Assembly (NCBI GenBank): GCA_020226215.1
Contig: CM035236.1
Span: 8,809,001 to 8,873,000, forward strand
Direction: 5' to 3'
From: Sindora glabra
Taxonomy: Eukaryota > Streptophyta > Magnoliopsida > Fabales > Fabaceae
DNA: 64,000 bases
A program made the translations under genes and the position numbers. Shown piece by piece: positions 24,246-36,300 of this stretch (within the stretch, counting starts at the first letter, position 1; each line of letters begins with the position of its first letter). The notes under the pieces were generated by a model. That model was given only the letters and a program-made list of their open reading frames with translations. It searched no databases and had not been told where the DNA came from.

Positions 24246-24894
24246 AAATCTTCCATTTTCTAATTTGATATTGATAAAAATAAAAAAATTCAATCTATAA
24301 GGAAAATAATTTAACAAAAAAATCATTTTTAAGTATATTATGAAATGATAACATAATTATATCAAATTTTAATTTAGGTAACCTTACTTTGAAACATTTT
24401 ATAAAATAAGCATATTGTTTAAAATGTAAAATATGCATGTCGTAATTGCAAGTTGATGTAAGACTATGCATTCGTCTTAGAACAAGTTCAACAATTTTTC
24501 TTTGAATCCAAATTATCCAAACTATCTAATTCTATATAACCTTGTTTAATTATATATTATTTAAAATATTATTATAAATTTAATTTAAAAAAAAATTTAA
24601 AACACACAGTCATGACAACAAGTTATATACTTATATTATAATAATAAATCTTATAAAAATATATAGATATAAATATAAAGTATAAAATTATGATTCTTCT
24701 ATAATTAAAAATTATAAATAATTTATATATTAATTTTTTCTCATCTTGCTAAATATGAATATTTTTATTATATTATGCCATAAAATATTTTATAGAAGCA
24801 TATATTTAGTTGAAACAAAAAATATATGGCTTACAAAATATTTTTATTTCTATTTATCTTTAATTTTACTTTTAAAAATATATTGTATGCACTT
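24246..24894. other. Very AT-rich intergenic DNA
   Basis: No gene is seen. This may contain further diverged copies of the neighbouring tandem repeats, but I could not align one convincingly. Confidence 0.4.
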
Positions 24895-25390
24895 GTTTAA
24901 ATTATACACATAAAATAATTGCACTAGAATTCTCACTTACTTACAACCTGTTTTGATTTTATCATTTTAAATTTTTAGAATATAACCTTTATACATGTAT
25001 GAAAAATTACATATACTTATGAATCTTATTAAATTAATTATCTTTTTCCAAATTTTATAGATTTTTGTTATAATTTTTTTGAAAAAACTTTGAATAACTA
25101 ATAAATGTGTTATAATATTTATAAGTTTAATGTTACATTTTTATTTACATCATACACATAATATAATAGCAATAAAATTGTCATTTCTATTTTAATTTTA
25201 TCGTCTAAAATTTTCAAAGTAAACTGAAAGAAAAAGATGCATACATATAAACATTATTAAATCAATTATATTTGTAAAAAAAATTATTATAAATTTTTCC
25301 GTAAAAATTCAAATAACTTATGGGCTACAATTTTTATAAATGATTTTATTTAATATTTCATAATTTGTAGATTTTATTTTTAAAAAATTA
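24895..25390. repeat. AT-rich tandem duplication, ~248-bp unit
   Basis: ATACACATAAAATAATTGCA (about 24,903) and ATACACATAATATAATAGCA (about 25,151) begin two diverged copies. They share further blocks in order: GTCATTTCT/CTCACTTAC context, TTTTATCRT, ATTATTAAATCAATTATAT/CTTATTAAATTAATTATCT and AAATAACTTATGGG/GAATAACTAATAAAT. No ORF. Confidence 0.5.
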
Positions 25391-25529
25391 GATTATCTTA
25401 AATCAAAATTATCAAGAAATTATAATTATTTTACATGATTATAAATTTTTTAATATATAATTAATTAAAATGTCACTGATTTCTAGTTACGTAAGCGTCT
25501 AAATTGCAAATTCATTTATACATAATTTT

Positions 25530-26000
25530 ATTTTGTATTTAGCAAAAATTGAAGAGACAAAGTCAATGAATAGAGGGCGAAGGACGGTGAGTGTGAGTGA
25601 GAGCAGTGAAGGGTCCAATCATCCGATGCACAGAGAGAGATCGCTTTCATCATTCACTCAGACAAACTACTCCTTTGGGTTTGCCTTTATGGGACGCACC
25701 TTCCCTTCTCTCTCCGTTGGCTATATATCCAAATCCATTTCCTTTTCGGGTGGGCTTTTGGGTTTGTTAAGAGTACTCAGCTCAGCTGCACCATTTTTGC
25801 TTTTTATCCCTCGTAACCCTCACCCATGTGCACTTTGTGTACCGTCTCTGACCCTGTCTCTGCATCTTGATTGGGTGAGGTTGTGCTGAGCTCGGCAAGA
25901 TTGGTTAATTTTCTACCCGTTGGATGGTTGCTTGGGTAATGCTTCGCACGAGTAACGATACAAATACTACCGTCGAAGGCGGAAAGTGGACGCTTAACAC
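25530..26000. other. GC-richer promoter-like island, no confirmed gene
   Basis: This block is sharply different in composition from both flanks and contains a TATA-like GGCTATATATCCAAATCC at about 25,720. Downstream, CTCAGCTCAGCTGCACC and the reverse complement of GAGGTTGTGCTGAGCTC give a weak hairpin. A 118-codon + frame (25,533-25,889) has no recognisable domain and an unconvincing composition. A non-coding RNA or primary microRNA gene is possible, but no known microRNA sequence was recognised. Confidence 0.3.
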
Positions 26001-26214
26001 ATACCTATTAAAAGGAACTTTGGTGTATATAAACAATTATCAATTTGATTGGCAAGGAGTACGACACTTTTTGGATAAAATTTTAAGTTGGAGTCTTATA
26101 AATGAAGTAAATAATACTACATTGAATTTGACCTCATTTAAATTTAGATTAATTGATGATCTAATGAGACCATTCGGATGCCAAATAACTCGGATGAATA
26201 TATATATATATATA
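26001..26214. other. Short intergenic segment
   Basis: AT-rich DNA with no feature beyond a (TA)n run at about 26,199-26,215 that abuts the transposon downstream. Confidence 0.4.
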
Positions 26215-27247
26215 TTAAAGTGAGAGAAGGGATCAATTGATAATAGTGTAAATTTCAAAAATTTACATTAAATTTCAATTGTTGATTACATTTGAGTCAA
26301 TGTTTTTATAATATATTTGAATTACTTATTAAAGTTAACTTTAATAATGAGAGAAAATAAAAATTTACTACATTTAATTTTTTACTCTTTCTTGTCACAT
26401 TTTTATTTTCATAGCTCATTTAAAAATTTTAATTTTAATTTATATATTTAACAATACAAAATTATACTAAATTTTATTTTTTTATACTAACCTTTATTTT
26501 TTTATAATATTTTTATTTTTTTTACTCATTTGAAAATTGAGACATACATGATAATGTGGTAAAATGATAGCATAAGAATAAAATTATTTCTAATGTAATA
26601 TTACAATTTATTTCAAATGTAACAAGCTCTAATAAAATTTTGATGCATTATAAAATTGAAGAGTTTATATAAAATATTATCTGAAAATAAAGTAAAAGAA
26701 CGATAAGTTAACATTCATTAAACTGGGAACAATGTTATATTCTGCACTTTATTCTCTAAATAACACAAGAAGAAAATGAGTTTATTTTGCGAGGCTGTAA
26801 TTGTTAGATTTGAATATAAATTTCAACATATCTAACGAATGAAAATGTCATTGAAGTTATTTGTTATCCAATAATGAATTATATCAAATTTTAATTACAA
26901 ATATTTATAATTTAAATAGTTCTCTATAACAATAGAGAGAAAAAAAATTAAATGAAGATAATTTAAAAAATAAATAAATTGTAATGTTAAAAAAAATACA
27001 GTTTAGTATAATTTTATATTCTAAAATATACGAATTTGTATGTTCAAATGAGTAATAAAAACAAAAATATTATAAGAAAAAGATAGAAGTTAAATGTAGT
27101 AAGAAATTATTCTTTCTCATCATTAAAATCAATTTTAATAATTAATTCAAATGTATCATAAGCTATTAGATTAAATGGAATTAATAGTTGAGATTTGGTA
27201 TAAGTCTTTTAAACTTATATTAATATCATTTGATCCCCCCTTAAAGT
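26215..27247. mobile_element. 1-kb transposon with long terminal inverted repeats and flanking 7-bp direct repeat
   Basis: The direct repeat TTAAAGT occurs at 26,215-26,221 and 27,241-27,247. Between them the ends are inverted: AAGGGATCAATTGATAATA on the left, GGGGGATCAAATGATATTA as reverse complement on the right. Inversion continues inward for about 270 bp, with blocks such as ATATTTGAATTACTTATTAAAG against ACATTTGAATTAATTATTAAA, then ATTATACTAAATT against ATTATACTAAACT. The interior has no transposase, so the element is non-autonomous. The 7-bp duplication does not fit a standard superfamily exactly (8-9 bp would suggest hAT or Mutator); one flanking base may have mutated. Confidence 0.72.
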
Positions 27248-27299
27248 AATAATATTTTTAAAAATATAAAAAATTGTAGATGTTAATTGTTTAATAATA

Positions 27300-27965
27300 T
27301 CATTGTTTTCTTTTCTCAAAAGATTTAAGGCTCTGATTTTTAAAATAATTAATATATAAAATTATGAAAATGGTAATATTTTTTTAAAATAGGAGAAAAG
27401 GTCAAACATTCATTGAAGAAAAAATTGTCATCTATTTTTCTAGAAAGACTTTAAACATCTATTCTTAAAATAATTGATATATAAAATCATAAAAATGATA
27501 ATATTTTTTAAAATATAAAGAAACTTTATATAATTTTTTTATAAAACAAATTGTTATCTTTTTTTCTTGTGAGATTTCTAACATTAATTTCTAAAATAAC
27601 TAATATCTAAAATTATTAAAATATTTATATTTTTGAAAATATAAAGAAATTTTATGTATCAAATTTTTTTAATTTAAGAAAATCATTGCCTTTTTTTCTC
27701 ACGAGGCATCAATTTTTTTCAAATTATCACATTTTTTTCTCATAAGACTTTTGACATCGATCTCTAATATAACTAATGTCTAAAGTTATAAAAGTAGTGA
27801 TATTTTTCAACTATAAAAAAATTTTAAATATCAATTTTTTAAAAAAAATCATCTTTTCTTTTTGCGAAACATTTGACATCAATTTCCAAAATCACTAATA
27901 TATAAAGTTATGAAAAGGTGATATTTTTGTACTATAAATTAAATATATTTTATCTTATTTTATTT
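27300..27965. repeat. Minisatellite, ~125-bp AT-rich monomer, five copies
   Basis: A monomer containing YTAAAATAACTAATATATAA, AAAATGGTAATATTTTT and TTTTTCTCAAGAGACTTTTGACATC recurs with anchors at about 27,340, 27,465, 27,591, 27,764 and 27,886. Spacing is 125, 126, 173 and 122 bp. The longer gap holds an extra partial copy (TTTTTTTCTCACGAGGCATC, about 27,690). Copies have diverged, so the array is not recent. It starts just beyond the transposon at 26,215-27,247. Confidence 0.7.
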
Positions 27966-28189
27966 ATTGTACTCATTATCACAATCATCATTCTTCTTAT
28001 TTTGTACTATAACTAATGTCTTAGGTTTGATTTTTGCTGCTCACGATCTTACAGATTTAAATGATTTGTTAGTATCACTCTAAACTCTCAATAAAACTAA
28101 TGGCATACTTAGATTTGAAGTGGAATAACCTATCCTATTTCAATTTTTTTTTAAAAAAAAAATCAAGGACAAATGCCAGACTACAATTG

Positions 28190-29030
28190 AATCACCCTAG
28201 GATCATTGGATCTTGGGGAGCCAACAAGCCATCTATTAGGTCGAGATATAAAAACATGAAATCCGATAGGCAATAGCAAAGCATATGATACCAATCAATC
28301 GGCCACACAATTATAGTTTCTATAGATATGAACGATTTTAATATTACAATTATGATTAATAAGTATTCTTCCACACTTAATCAAAGGAGAATAAGGATAA
28401 GGATAAGGATAAGGATAAATGTTTGGAAAACATTTTTTTTCAAAAAATCAATGCAATCTTTGAATCATCTTCGATCCATAATTTTTTAATATTTTGATCC
28501 TAAGCTAATTGCAATCATGTGATTAATCCCCACAATTCAACTAATAAGACATTAACACGTCATAAATTCTTTAAAATATTCAATATTCATTTCTTAATTC
28601 AATCTCTAATGATATTTTCATAAGAAATTTATACATAATTATTAATATTAGATCCATCAAAATTTAGTTTATACCAGCTAATTTCTAGATAAATTCATCT
28701 CATCAATACATTTGATTTTCCCCAAGTCAGGAATACACTTACCATTAAACATTCGAACAACATTTTGAAATTTATTGGTCTTTTTATCACAGAAAAAATT
28801 CATTAGTCTTTTTGTAAATGATAAACACAACAACCTCTTCCTCTCTAACTTCATCTTTAAATATACTTTCATTTCTTATTTGCCATATGAACTAACATCT
28901 ATTCTAAATATAAAAGGCCAAGAGATATAATTACTTCTTCCTAAATTACTTTTTAAATTCCACTTAAGCCAAGCATGAAGTAGTAATTGAAAGAATTTTT
29001 CCCAATGACATGGCTTAGTTTGATAAATTT
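28190..29030 (-). pseudogene. Decayed RNase H-like (RVT_3) fragment of a LINE-type retroelement
   Basis: Read on the minus strand with frameshifts and stops, fragments appear in the order expected for the C-terminal RNase H region of plant non-LTR retroelements: WLKWNLKSNLGRSNYISW, then IWQIRNESIFKDE (about 28,880), then WYKLNFDGSN (about 28,670), IIRD, VELWGLI, LWIEDDSKIALI (about 28,460) and finally KIVHIYRNYNCVAD (about 28,310). The last matches the usual I-x-H-x-x-R-E-x-N-x-x-A-D signature. Several in-frame stops show that it is dead. No reverse transcriptase was found upstream, so this is a fragment. Confidence 0.72.
28391..28419. repeat. (AAGGAT)n microsatellite
   Basis: Four to five tandem copies of the hexamer AAGGAT lie inside the RNase H pseudogene, where they expand the sequence between two conserved motifs. 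Confidence 0.8.
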
Positions 29031-29690
29031 ATATGTTCTACACTGATACGTAATTATAAATGACATGTAAATATATCTCATTACCCCCATCACATCAAGA
29101 GCATTTTTCATCTCTTGTCACGTGCCACTAAGACCTAGCATTTGTTAACAAGTTCCATCCATACAAGAGTCAGAAAATTTTGAATCTCTCTAGACCCACC
29201 CAATCCTACTTCTAAATCTTTGTGACAGAGAGAGAGATTTGTAACTAAGCAATTAAAAAGATCACTGAGAGGCAGTAAAAATTGATAAGATAAAAACGGA
29301 ATAATCAGCTAGATTACAATGCAGAGTTAAATTTCTCTTTTAATGGGATCATATTCTCTTGAAAATAATTTAAAGAAATGATTTTTTCCTTTAAATCAAC
29401 ATGCATATAAGCTATATATTGTCATATTAGTCTAACACCAATTGCTTCAAGTAGTTAAAGTTTGGTGGCCTTTAAATAAAATTTTAAATTTAAATTTTAT
29501 AAATAGAAAAAGTTAGTGTCGGGAGAACTCTTCCAATAAGAATTTAACTCAGCTTGGTTGCAGATTAATCAAGAACTTAACGTGATTTGTTGGATATTAA
29601 GAACTCATGGATGAAAAAAAAAGAAAAAACATGTTGCTAAGTTGGAATAAGGGGATAGTGCTAGACCCTGAATGAAGAAAAATTCTAATA
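29031..29690. other. Intergenic DNA
   Basis: No further part of the LINE-type element and no gene were recognised here. Confidence 0.4.
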
Positions 29691-29695
29691 TACTT

Positions 29696-29835
29696 CTGGA
29701 ATAAGGTATTGTGCCTTACTCCAGGAGAAAGAGATAGAGAGAGTGGGGTTGGGTGAAGCCCATATGTTAAATTTACTCCTCTTGTATTTTCTCTGCCTCT
29801 TTTTTCTGGAGTAAGGTATTATACCTTACTCTTAG
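29696..29835. repeat. Pair of related short hairpins
   Basis: Two imperfect palindromes share sequence. CTGGAATAAGGTATTGTGCCTTACTCCAG is at 29,696-29,724 and its relative, with arms CTGGAGTAAGG and CCTTACTCTTAG, is at 29,806-29,835. Each folds into a stem of about 12 bp with a short loop, and they lie 110 bp apart in the same orientation. They may be the ends or core of a small mobile element. No terminator or RNA gene function is implied. Confidence 0.5.
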
Positions 29836-29845
29836 AGTATGATAG

Positions 29846-32800
29846 TGTTTCTCTTGAACGAGTCATCCTGTGCTCCTAGGATTGTGACGCGTAGACAAAT
29901 GTACACTATGCTAAAACAAGAATGGCAGCCATTTTTATCAGAGTAAAAGCAAATGGACATTGCATCTGGTATTTGCTACCCCGGCCGTATATTTACAAAC
30001 TTTAATTGAAGACAAGAACTAACTGCATGAATTAATTTCATATCATGATTGTCATCATAAGAGCAAGTGGACAGGTCGGATAGATGAGAATTAAAAATAA
30101 TGAAGCTAAAGTTGGGACAATAACCCATCAGAGGGCTTCGAAAAATCTTGTCCATTCATTTGTTAGTTCATAAAGTAATATTGATGTTCCGGGAAAAGTT
30201 GATATATTCATTGATTGGCCTTCACTTTAAAGGACTGGACCACACCATATGTGGAGTCCTCTCTTACGAAGGCAACGTCCAGAAATGGAAGGTTGGTTTT
30301 GGTCCCCTCTTCTTTTGCTCTCACAAGATTTAAGCTGAAATTGGCCATATGATTATGCATGCGCTCTTTCACCACTGTTCTCTTTTGTCGGTAACTTAAG
30401 CATCGGTAACATCATCTTGCTTAATCCTACAGAGACAGAATATGTGGGTCTAGGTTTAGTTAAAGATCATATGTCCTCTTTTGTCTTTTAAGCTTTATTA
30501 CTTAGTTTTGTCCTCAAATTATCATCGTATCCATGGTTCTTCAGCATTACTTTGTCGTGTCTCTTTTCCTATATAACTCATGAATTATCAAATGAAATAA
30601 TTTCTATATCATAATCATAATTAAAGGGATTATGAAGTTATGTCCAATTCAACTTACAGTGCTCAACTTTTAGGTTATGGGTTAAACCATTCATTGTAGC
30701 CGAATCACTATTTTTTTTCGTTATTTAAAAAAATTTAATATACCTCAAAATTAATATGTATTTTTATTTTCATGTGATATTATATTATACTAATTAATAT
30801 AGAAGTTAGATAACTGATTACATGTCCCGTGTAACCTATTTTAACTAACAAAAAGGTATTTAAGTAATTCAGTACTTATGTGAAATTTGACAATCATTTA
30901 AAAGTTTTTCCCTTTTTTTATGTTCCAAGTTTTTGCACATGTTAACATAGTAATACGTCACTCTTGCCATAAAATAAAATAATCTCTCTATTTCTTTTTA
31001 AGTATCAGTTTAAAAAAAATTGTTTTTATTTATATGTCATTTTTGGAAATAAAAATGTATTTTTTTTAATATTATCCCTATCATATAAATAAATATTCAA
31101 TAATTTTATTTATATCTAATTAACTTTTAGTAGAAGATATATTAATAAATTATAATTCATCTTTCTTAAAATTAAAGTTATTTATTATCTTCTTAAATAT
31201 TTATACATTAATCTTCAATGATACTTGAAAAAAATGAAGGAAGTAGTATTCAACTAATTAACAATGGTAATTGTGATCCCTTGGTCACTTTGTTCTAATT
31301 CATACACTAATAAAAAGGCAGCATTGACGTCTGAACTAAGGTTTCAAGCTAAATACGATTGCGAAGATGCAGTGCCTTATTCGCATGTAATATGAATTTG
31401 CTCAGAGTGAAAATTACTTTGCCTTCCTTGTGAAGCAAATACATAACCCAGTTCAGCGTTATGACAAGTAAATGAAAAACGTTAGGATTAGCAAAGCAAG
31501 CATTCAACAGAGAAACCTTAATCCCCCAATGTGATTTTACTTGTTTGGGTTGCTCTTCAACCATTTCTCAGAAAGAATCCTACTTTCTCTATCAAATTAT
31601 CTTCTATGCAGCGATTTCAATCGGCCGGTTCTCTCTCTGAATAAAGTTTCTAATTGAACTTAACAAGTAAGAAACTCTACCAATTAGAACCATATTTTCT
31701 GTAAAGTTCGAAGTCCTAAACTAAATATGCAGACATGTGAAGTCAGTTCAATCAATATTCATTTTCCTTTTACAATAGTAAGGTTCGTTTGGTCATATGA
31801 CTACGTTACGATGATTTTCTTTACACATCGCTTTCTGTTTGAGGTTGGGTTGGTTACGCAACTTCTTTTTCCTGAGATGGCAAAAAGATAACTCAATGTC
31901 CACCCAGAAAGAAAACCAAAATATGTCTTCCAACCTCGATAGAGGCTCATAATAAATATCTTGATGGTTAGATTTCTCTATATGTAACCATGAATTCAGT
32001 AAATAAAACATGATGAAAATATTGTTAATAGATAGTTTGCTCTTTTATTAACTGTATCTTAAATTTTAAATTTAAATTGAAGATCTTAGAATGATTAAAA
32101 ATTTTTACGGTCTATTTGGGCTGACTCAGAGAGAGAAATTGCACTTAGTTGAACAACATTTTGGTGTTGCACGAGATAATAATATGATAGAGTGGGAAAC
32201 ATAGACCACTAAAGATGGACAACACTAAGTTTATAGTGGTGCTTGTCAAAGTTGTTTAATTTCAAGAGGAAACTTGCTATTTCCATTTGGGTGAATTAGA
32301 GAGGCTTACGAGTTTCCAAAATGGGAATGGATGACTTTTGGCCAAATTTCCAATCAATTGTTTTGGCCGAAAGAAGAGGTGTAGGTGTCTAATCGTGTGA
32401 GGACCCGAAAAAGTAGAATGAGACTTAAACCTACTTTATCCAAAATAAGCAAAATTTGAATCAATAAAGGATGTTTCACGATGTTGTTTCTTATTTTAGG
32501 TGTTGGTGTTGATTGTGATGGAGTTCGGGGGTGCACTCTTTTTTCTTTGATGGGAAGAAGCAGAGCGTTCAACGGAAGCTCCTTATTCACCTACTTGATG
32601 TAACTGCCATTTTCCTTTTTGCTAAGCTAAGAATGATATGAGCCATGAGGGTTTATGAGCAGCCCAAATGCATTTTGTATGCCTTTAGGACTTTCCTTGT
32701 CTCTTTGGAATACGGAGGAAACGGCTAGGCCTGATTTGATTATGGCCTTTTGTCGCAAGTCTGAAGGATGATGCAGCAGCTGAGAGAATTTTTGTTTTCC

Positions 32801-33325
32801 TCTAAATATAGATGCCCTATGGGAGTGATTGCTGTGTAGGCCGCCAGCCCAAATTAGCAATATAGAAAGGCTATCATCAATGCAAGGATAGTAGCCCTAA
32901 CAAACTGGCCTTTTTGGAGGAATGGACCTTGAAAAGATGGTCTTTCTTTGCCAACCAAAAATTGCCAGTTGAATGTGAGCCTGTGTTATAAGATTTGGAA
33001 TTCTTGATTCCGTTAATTGTTTTTTTTTTCTAATAAAAGAAAATTTGAGGAGGAGATTCTAAATTTAGTTGAAAAAAAGGGAGCAGATGCATTAATTTAA
33101 GATACACAATTTTTAGGATTTAATTTCAATGCACTAACTGTATAAAGTATTTTTAGATTAACTTCTGCTGACGGTACTTTTTCCTTTTGAAAAATCAAGG
33201 TTAGCTTCAGCTCGCAGAGAGATCAACTCAAGAATGACAAAACACCGCTCATTATGAAAATCGCTGCTTTGAACTAATAATACAAAACAAAATATATCAG
33301 TCCTGCATTTAGAATCAATCAAATA
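29846..33325. other. Intergenic DNA, partly of gene-like composition, no gene recognised
   Basis: Blocks at about 30,100-30,350, 31,320-31,640, 31,780-32,010 and 32,100-32,960 are less AT-rich than typical intergenic DNA here. They contain minus-strand frames of 60-80 codons with no domain I know and no convincing splice joins. This could include the 3' flank of the OTU gene, a decayed gene or retroelement remnants. The probable 3' UTR of the OTU gene extends below 33,326. Confidence 0.35.
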
Positions 33326-36300
33326 TCAAATACAAAGCGCTCCCATGTCGGGTGGCCCTCCATCATGTCCACTTTCACATGCTGCTTCCGCCTTACCACG
33401 TACCCCTTTCTTTCCTTGCTTCCTTTCTTTTCTCCCCTTTTTGGAGTCTGCTGCCTGCTCCCTGATACAACAGAAGCATCAGTTAAACAACAGGAAAAAT
33501 AATTTTTATTTTATTTTTGGCACAGATTATATTCTTAGACCACGCAACACTATATCATCAAAATTATGACTCACAAAAACATGATATGAGATCCATGGGG
33601 AAAAAAATTAAACATTATATACAAACTTAATCTGAATAGTTGAAACAAGACTACGGAAGGATGAAAGCCCAAATGCATACATTAAAAGCTTAGCAGATTG
33701 CTTCCCCGAGACTGATCCACAACAGGCTTTATATTTCTTTTTCGAACCGCATGGGCAGACTTTGTTCCTTGGAATCTTCTGCAATTACACCCACAAATAA
33801 GGGTGGAAAAAGGAGAAAGCAAAGAGTGTAAATAATACCTATATTGTTATAACAAGCTCACGAACGCACAATTATTCCCATCCCCTTCACCTAACATCTC
33901 AAAAAAGAAAAATAAAAGGAAAAAGAAAGAAAACCTTGTCATTTGGTTGCAATATGCTTTCATCGTTGGTCTTCCTAGAGCTATTATTTAATGAAACACT
34001 GGTGGTCTTTTTCACTTTGTCTTCTTTGTGTTGCTCGTGGTTCTCACCACCTGAACATCCTCAGTTGAAATAAGAGTGAGAACGAACACAAACATCGGCA
34101 TAGTGACAACCTTCTTATTTATGAATGACAACCAAACATGTCCAGATCAAAGAAAAGAGAACCGATGCAAGTGAGTAAAAGAAAATACCATACATTATGG
34201 AATAGGCTTCAGGTAGGAACCCACCCCCCCCCCCCCCCCCCCAAAAAAAAAAAACCACCTGTGCACGCGCACGCGCGGAGTGGCCTCCCTCTTTCAGCTA
34301 TATAAATAAGCAATAATAAATGGAGCGGTCCTTACCACAAGACGTTTCTGCCTGACAAGGTGGGGAATTAGACTTTTCTGTGGAAAACTCTTCCGTACCT
34401 TGTTCTGCTATCAGAAACTCTATAGCAGCATCAACATCTCCATTAACTTGCACCAGAGTCTGACAAAATAAGACAATCCAATATACCTCAGGAACACCAT
34501 GCATTGTTACTTTCTAAAAGAAGGGGGCAATTGCCAAGATATCTAAACTGAAACTTTAGTCGTGCAACACAAAGAATACAAGTTGCCACCTGTTCAACTT
34601 TTTCGGCATCTTCACATCCAGTTCCGGCCATAACCAACTTCACAGAACCTGGCTGAATAATTTCCCGACCAGTTGGCCCATGGGACATGCTGCCCTTAAC
34701 TTTTGCTTGATTTGATGTTGCTGAAAGATCAGCATCAGCCTTTCACAAACTAGAACTTATCAGGCTATCTACTATGCTAGTAAAAAAACTCTGGGCGTAG
34801 CTTAGAATAATGTAAAATGATATTTGAATTTTAAAGACAGAAAACAAAGATTCCAATAAAAACCTTAATTATAATTGACCATGCAGGGCCATCACAAGGA
34901 TCGTCCTTTAACCGCACGCTATTGTAATGCTCACCATCATGATATGACCTGGAAAGACATAGATACACCCGAGACATCAAAGTTCATATGCATTTTATAT
35001 GTAATGTTATATACAAATCAAGAAGGGTTCCTATGAATGTGTTTTATATGCATACCCTCAACTCTTACTGGCATGCATATATAGATCCAATCATTTGTAT
35101 ATGGAAGAATTAGACAGGCTGTCTTCCCCTAATATGTAAAAACAAAGTGATCCACATGATATAAAACTATCTTCATTTATTTTGGTCAAGGATAAACCAC
35201 CATCAGTCACTAGTTATTCCAACCAAACCAACAAGATTTGTAAGAAGAAATAAGAAGTAAACAATATAGCCTAAATCCCAGGGTTCCAAGAACAGAAGTT
35301 TTCATCCATAAATTTGGCTTTCGAATCATTTTTTTTTTCCTAATCAGTTTCATAAACTAAATTGAGTCATATCAGTTGCTGCTAACTTGCTCGATCACAA
35401 TGTAACTATTGTTCACATTTCACAATATCTCAGACATAATTAATCAGTATGACATTACTTCTTATTATTTCATTTAAGTATAAATTTAAAACACAGATAC
35501 ACACGAAAAAGAAAACTCCTATTTTTGACACTAAGCCCCATAGCCACTCAATAAGTTGAACATACATATACTTATTGCTTCTTTAGTCAAATAAATTAGG
35601 AAATCACATCGATCAAGACAGCATCAAGACTGTTGTCTTTAATGCTGTCTTGATCAATTGTACATCAAATTAGCCAATGAAATTAAGCAAACATAAGTAG
35701 AAATTGGTGACAAGTTAAAAATGTCAAGAAAAAACTCTTTTTATCAAGGCTTGGTTAAAAACCTTTCCTTCCAAATGCTCTAATTAGGGCCATGATAGCA
35801 GCAATGTTCTCTAAAACAGAAGATAATCAATATTATCCAATCCATGCAATGCAGTGCCATTCACATTATAGGTTTTAACTACATATTCAGGAATGCTTAC
35901 AAATGAATCATTTGAGCTCCGCGGTCATCAAAATTTCTTATGTACCAGCGGGGTGACATGTTCTGTAACAAGTGAACAATAGGTATGTCAAACTGACTTA
36001 ACTGTAGGGCATAAAAAATCTTCAGATCTACTTAAAATTTTAAAGCAATAGATAATCACCCGATGGATGCATATATTACAATGTGTTACAAGAGAAGCCG
36101 CTTGCAGTTCCATATGTCCGGCCCACGTACCATCCTTTTCCATGGACTGGCAGTATTCATCAAATGGAACATCATCTTCAATAAAGGGCTCAAATGTGTC
36201 TCGATTATCCTGTTAATTACAGCTTCAAAACCAAATTACCACAAGAGGATTTCCAATCAGAAAAAGGAGGAAGCTAACATGGAAAAGCTAGCTATTAAGT

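Noticed and set aside
25533..25889. 118-codon plus-strand frame in the GC-rich island
   Set aside because: Starts in AT-rich DNA, crosses a TATA-like element and has no conserved sequence features; coding is unlikely.
28384..28419. (AAGGAT)n run considered as a CRISPR or regulatory array
   Set aside because: It is a plain hexamer microsatellite with no spacers, inside a retroelement relic in a plant genome.
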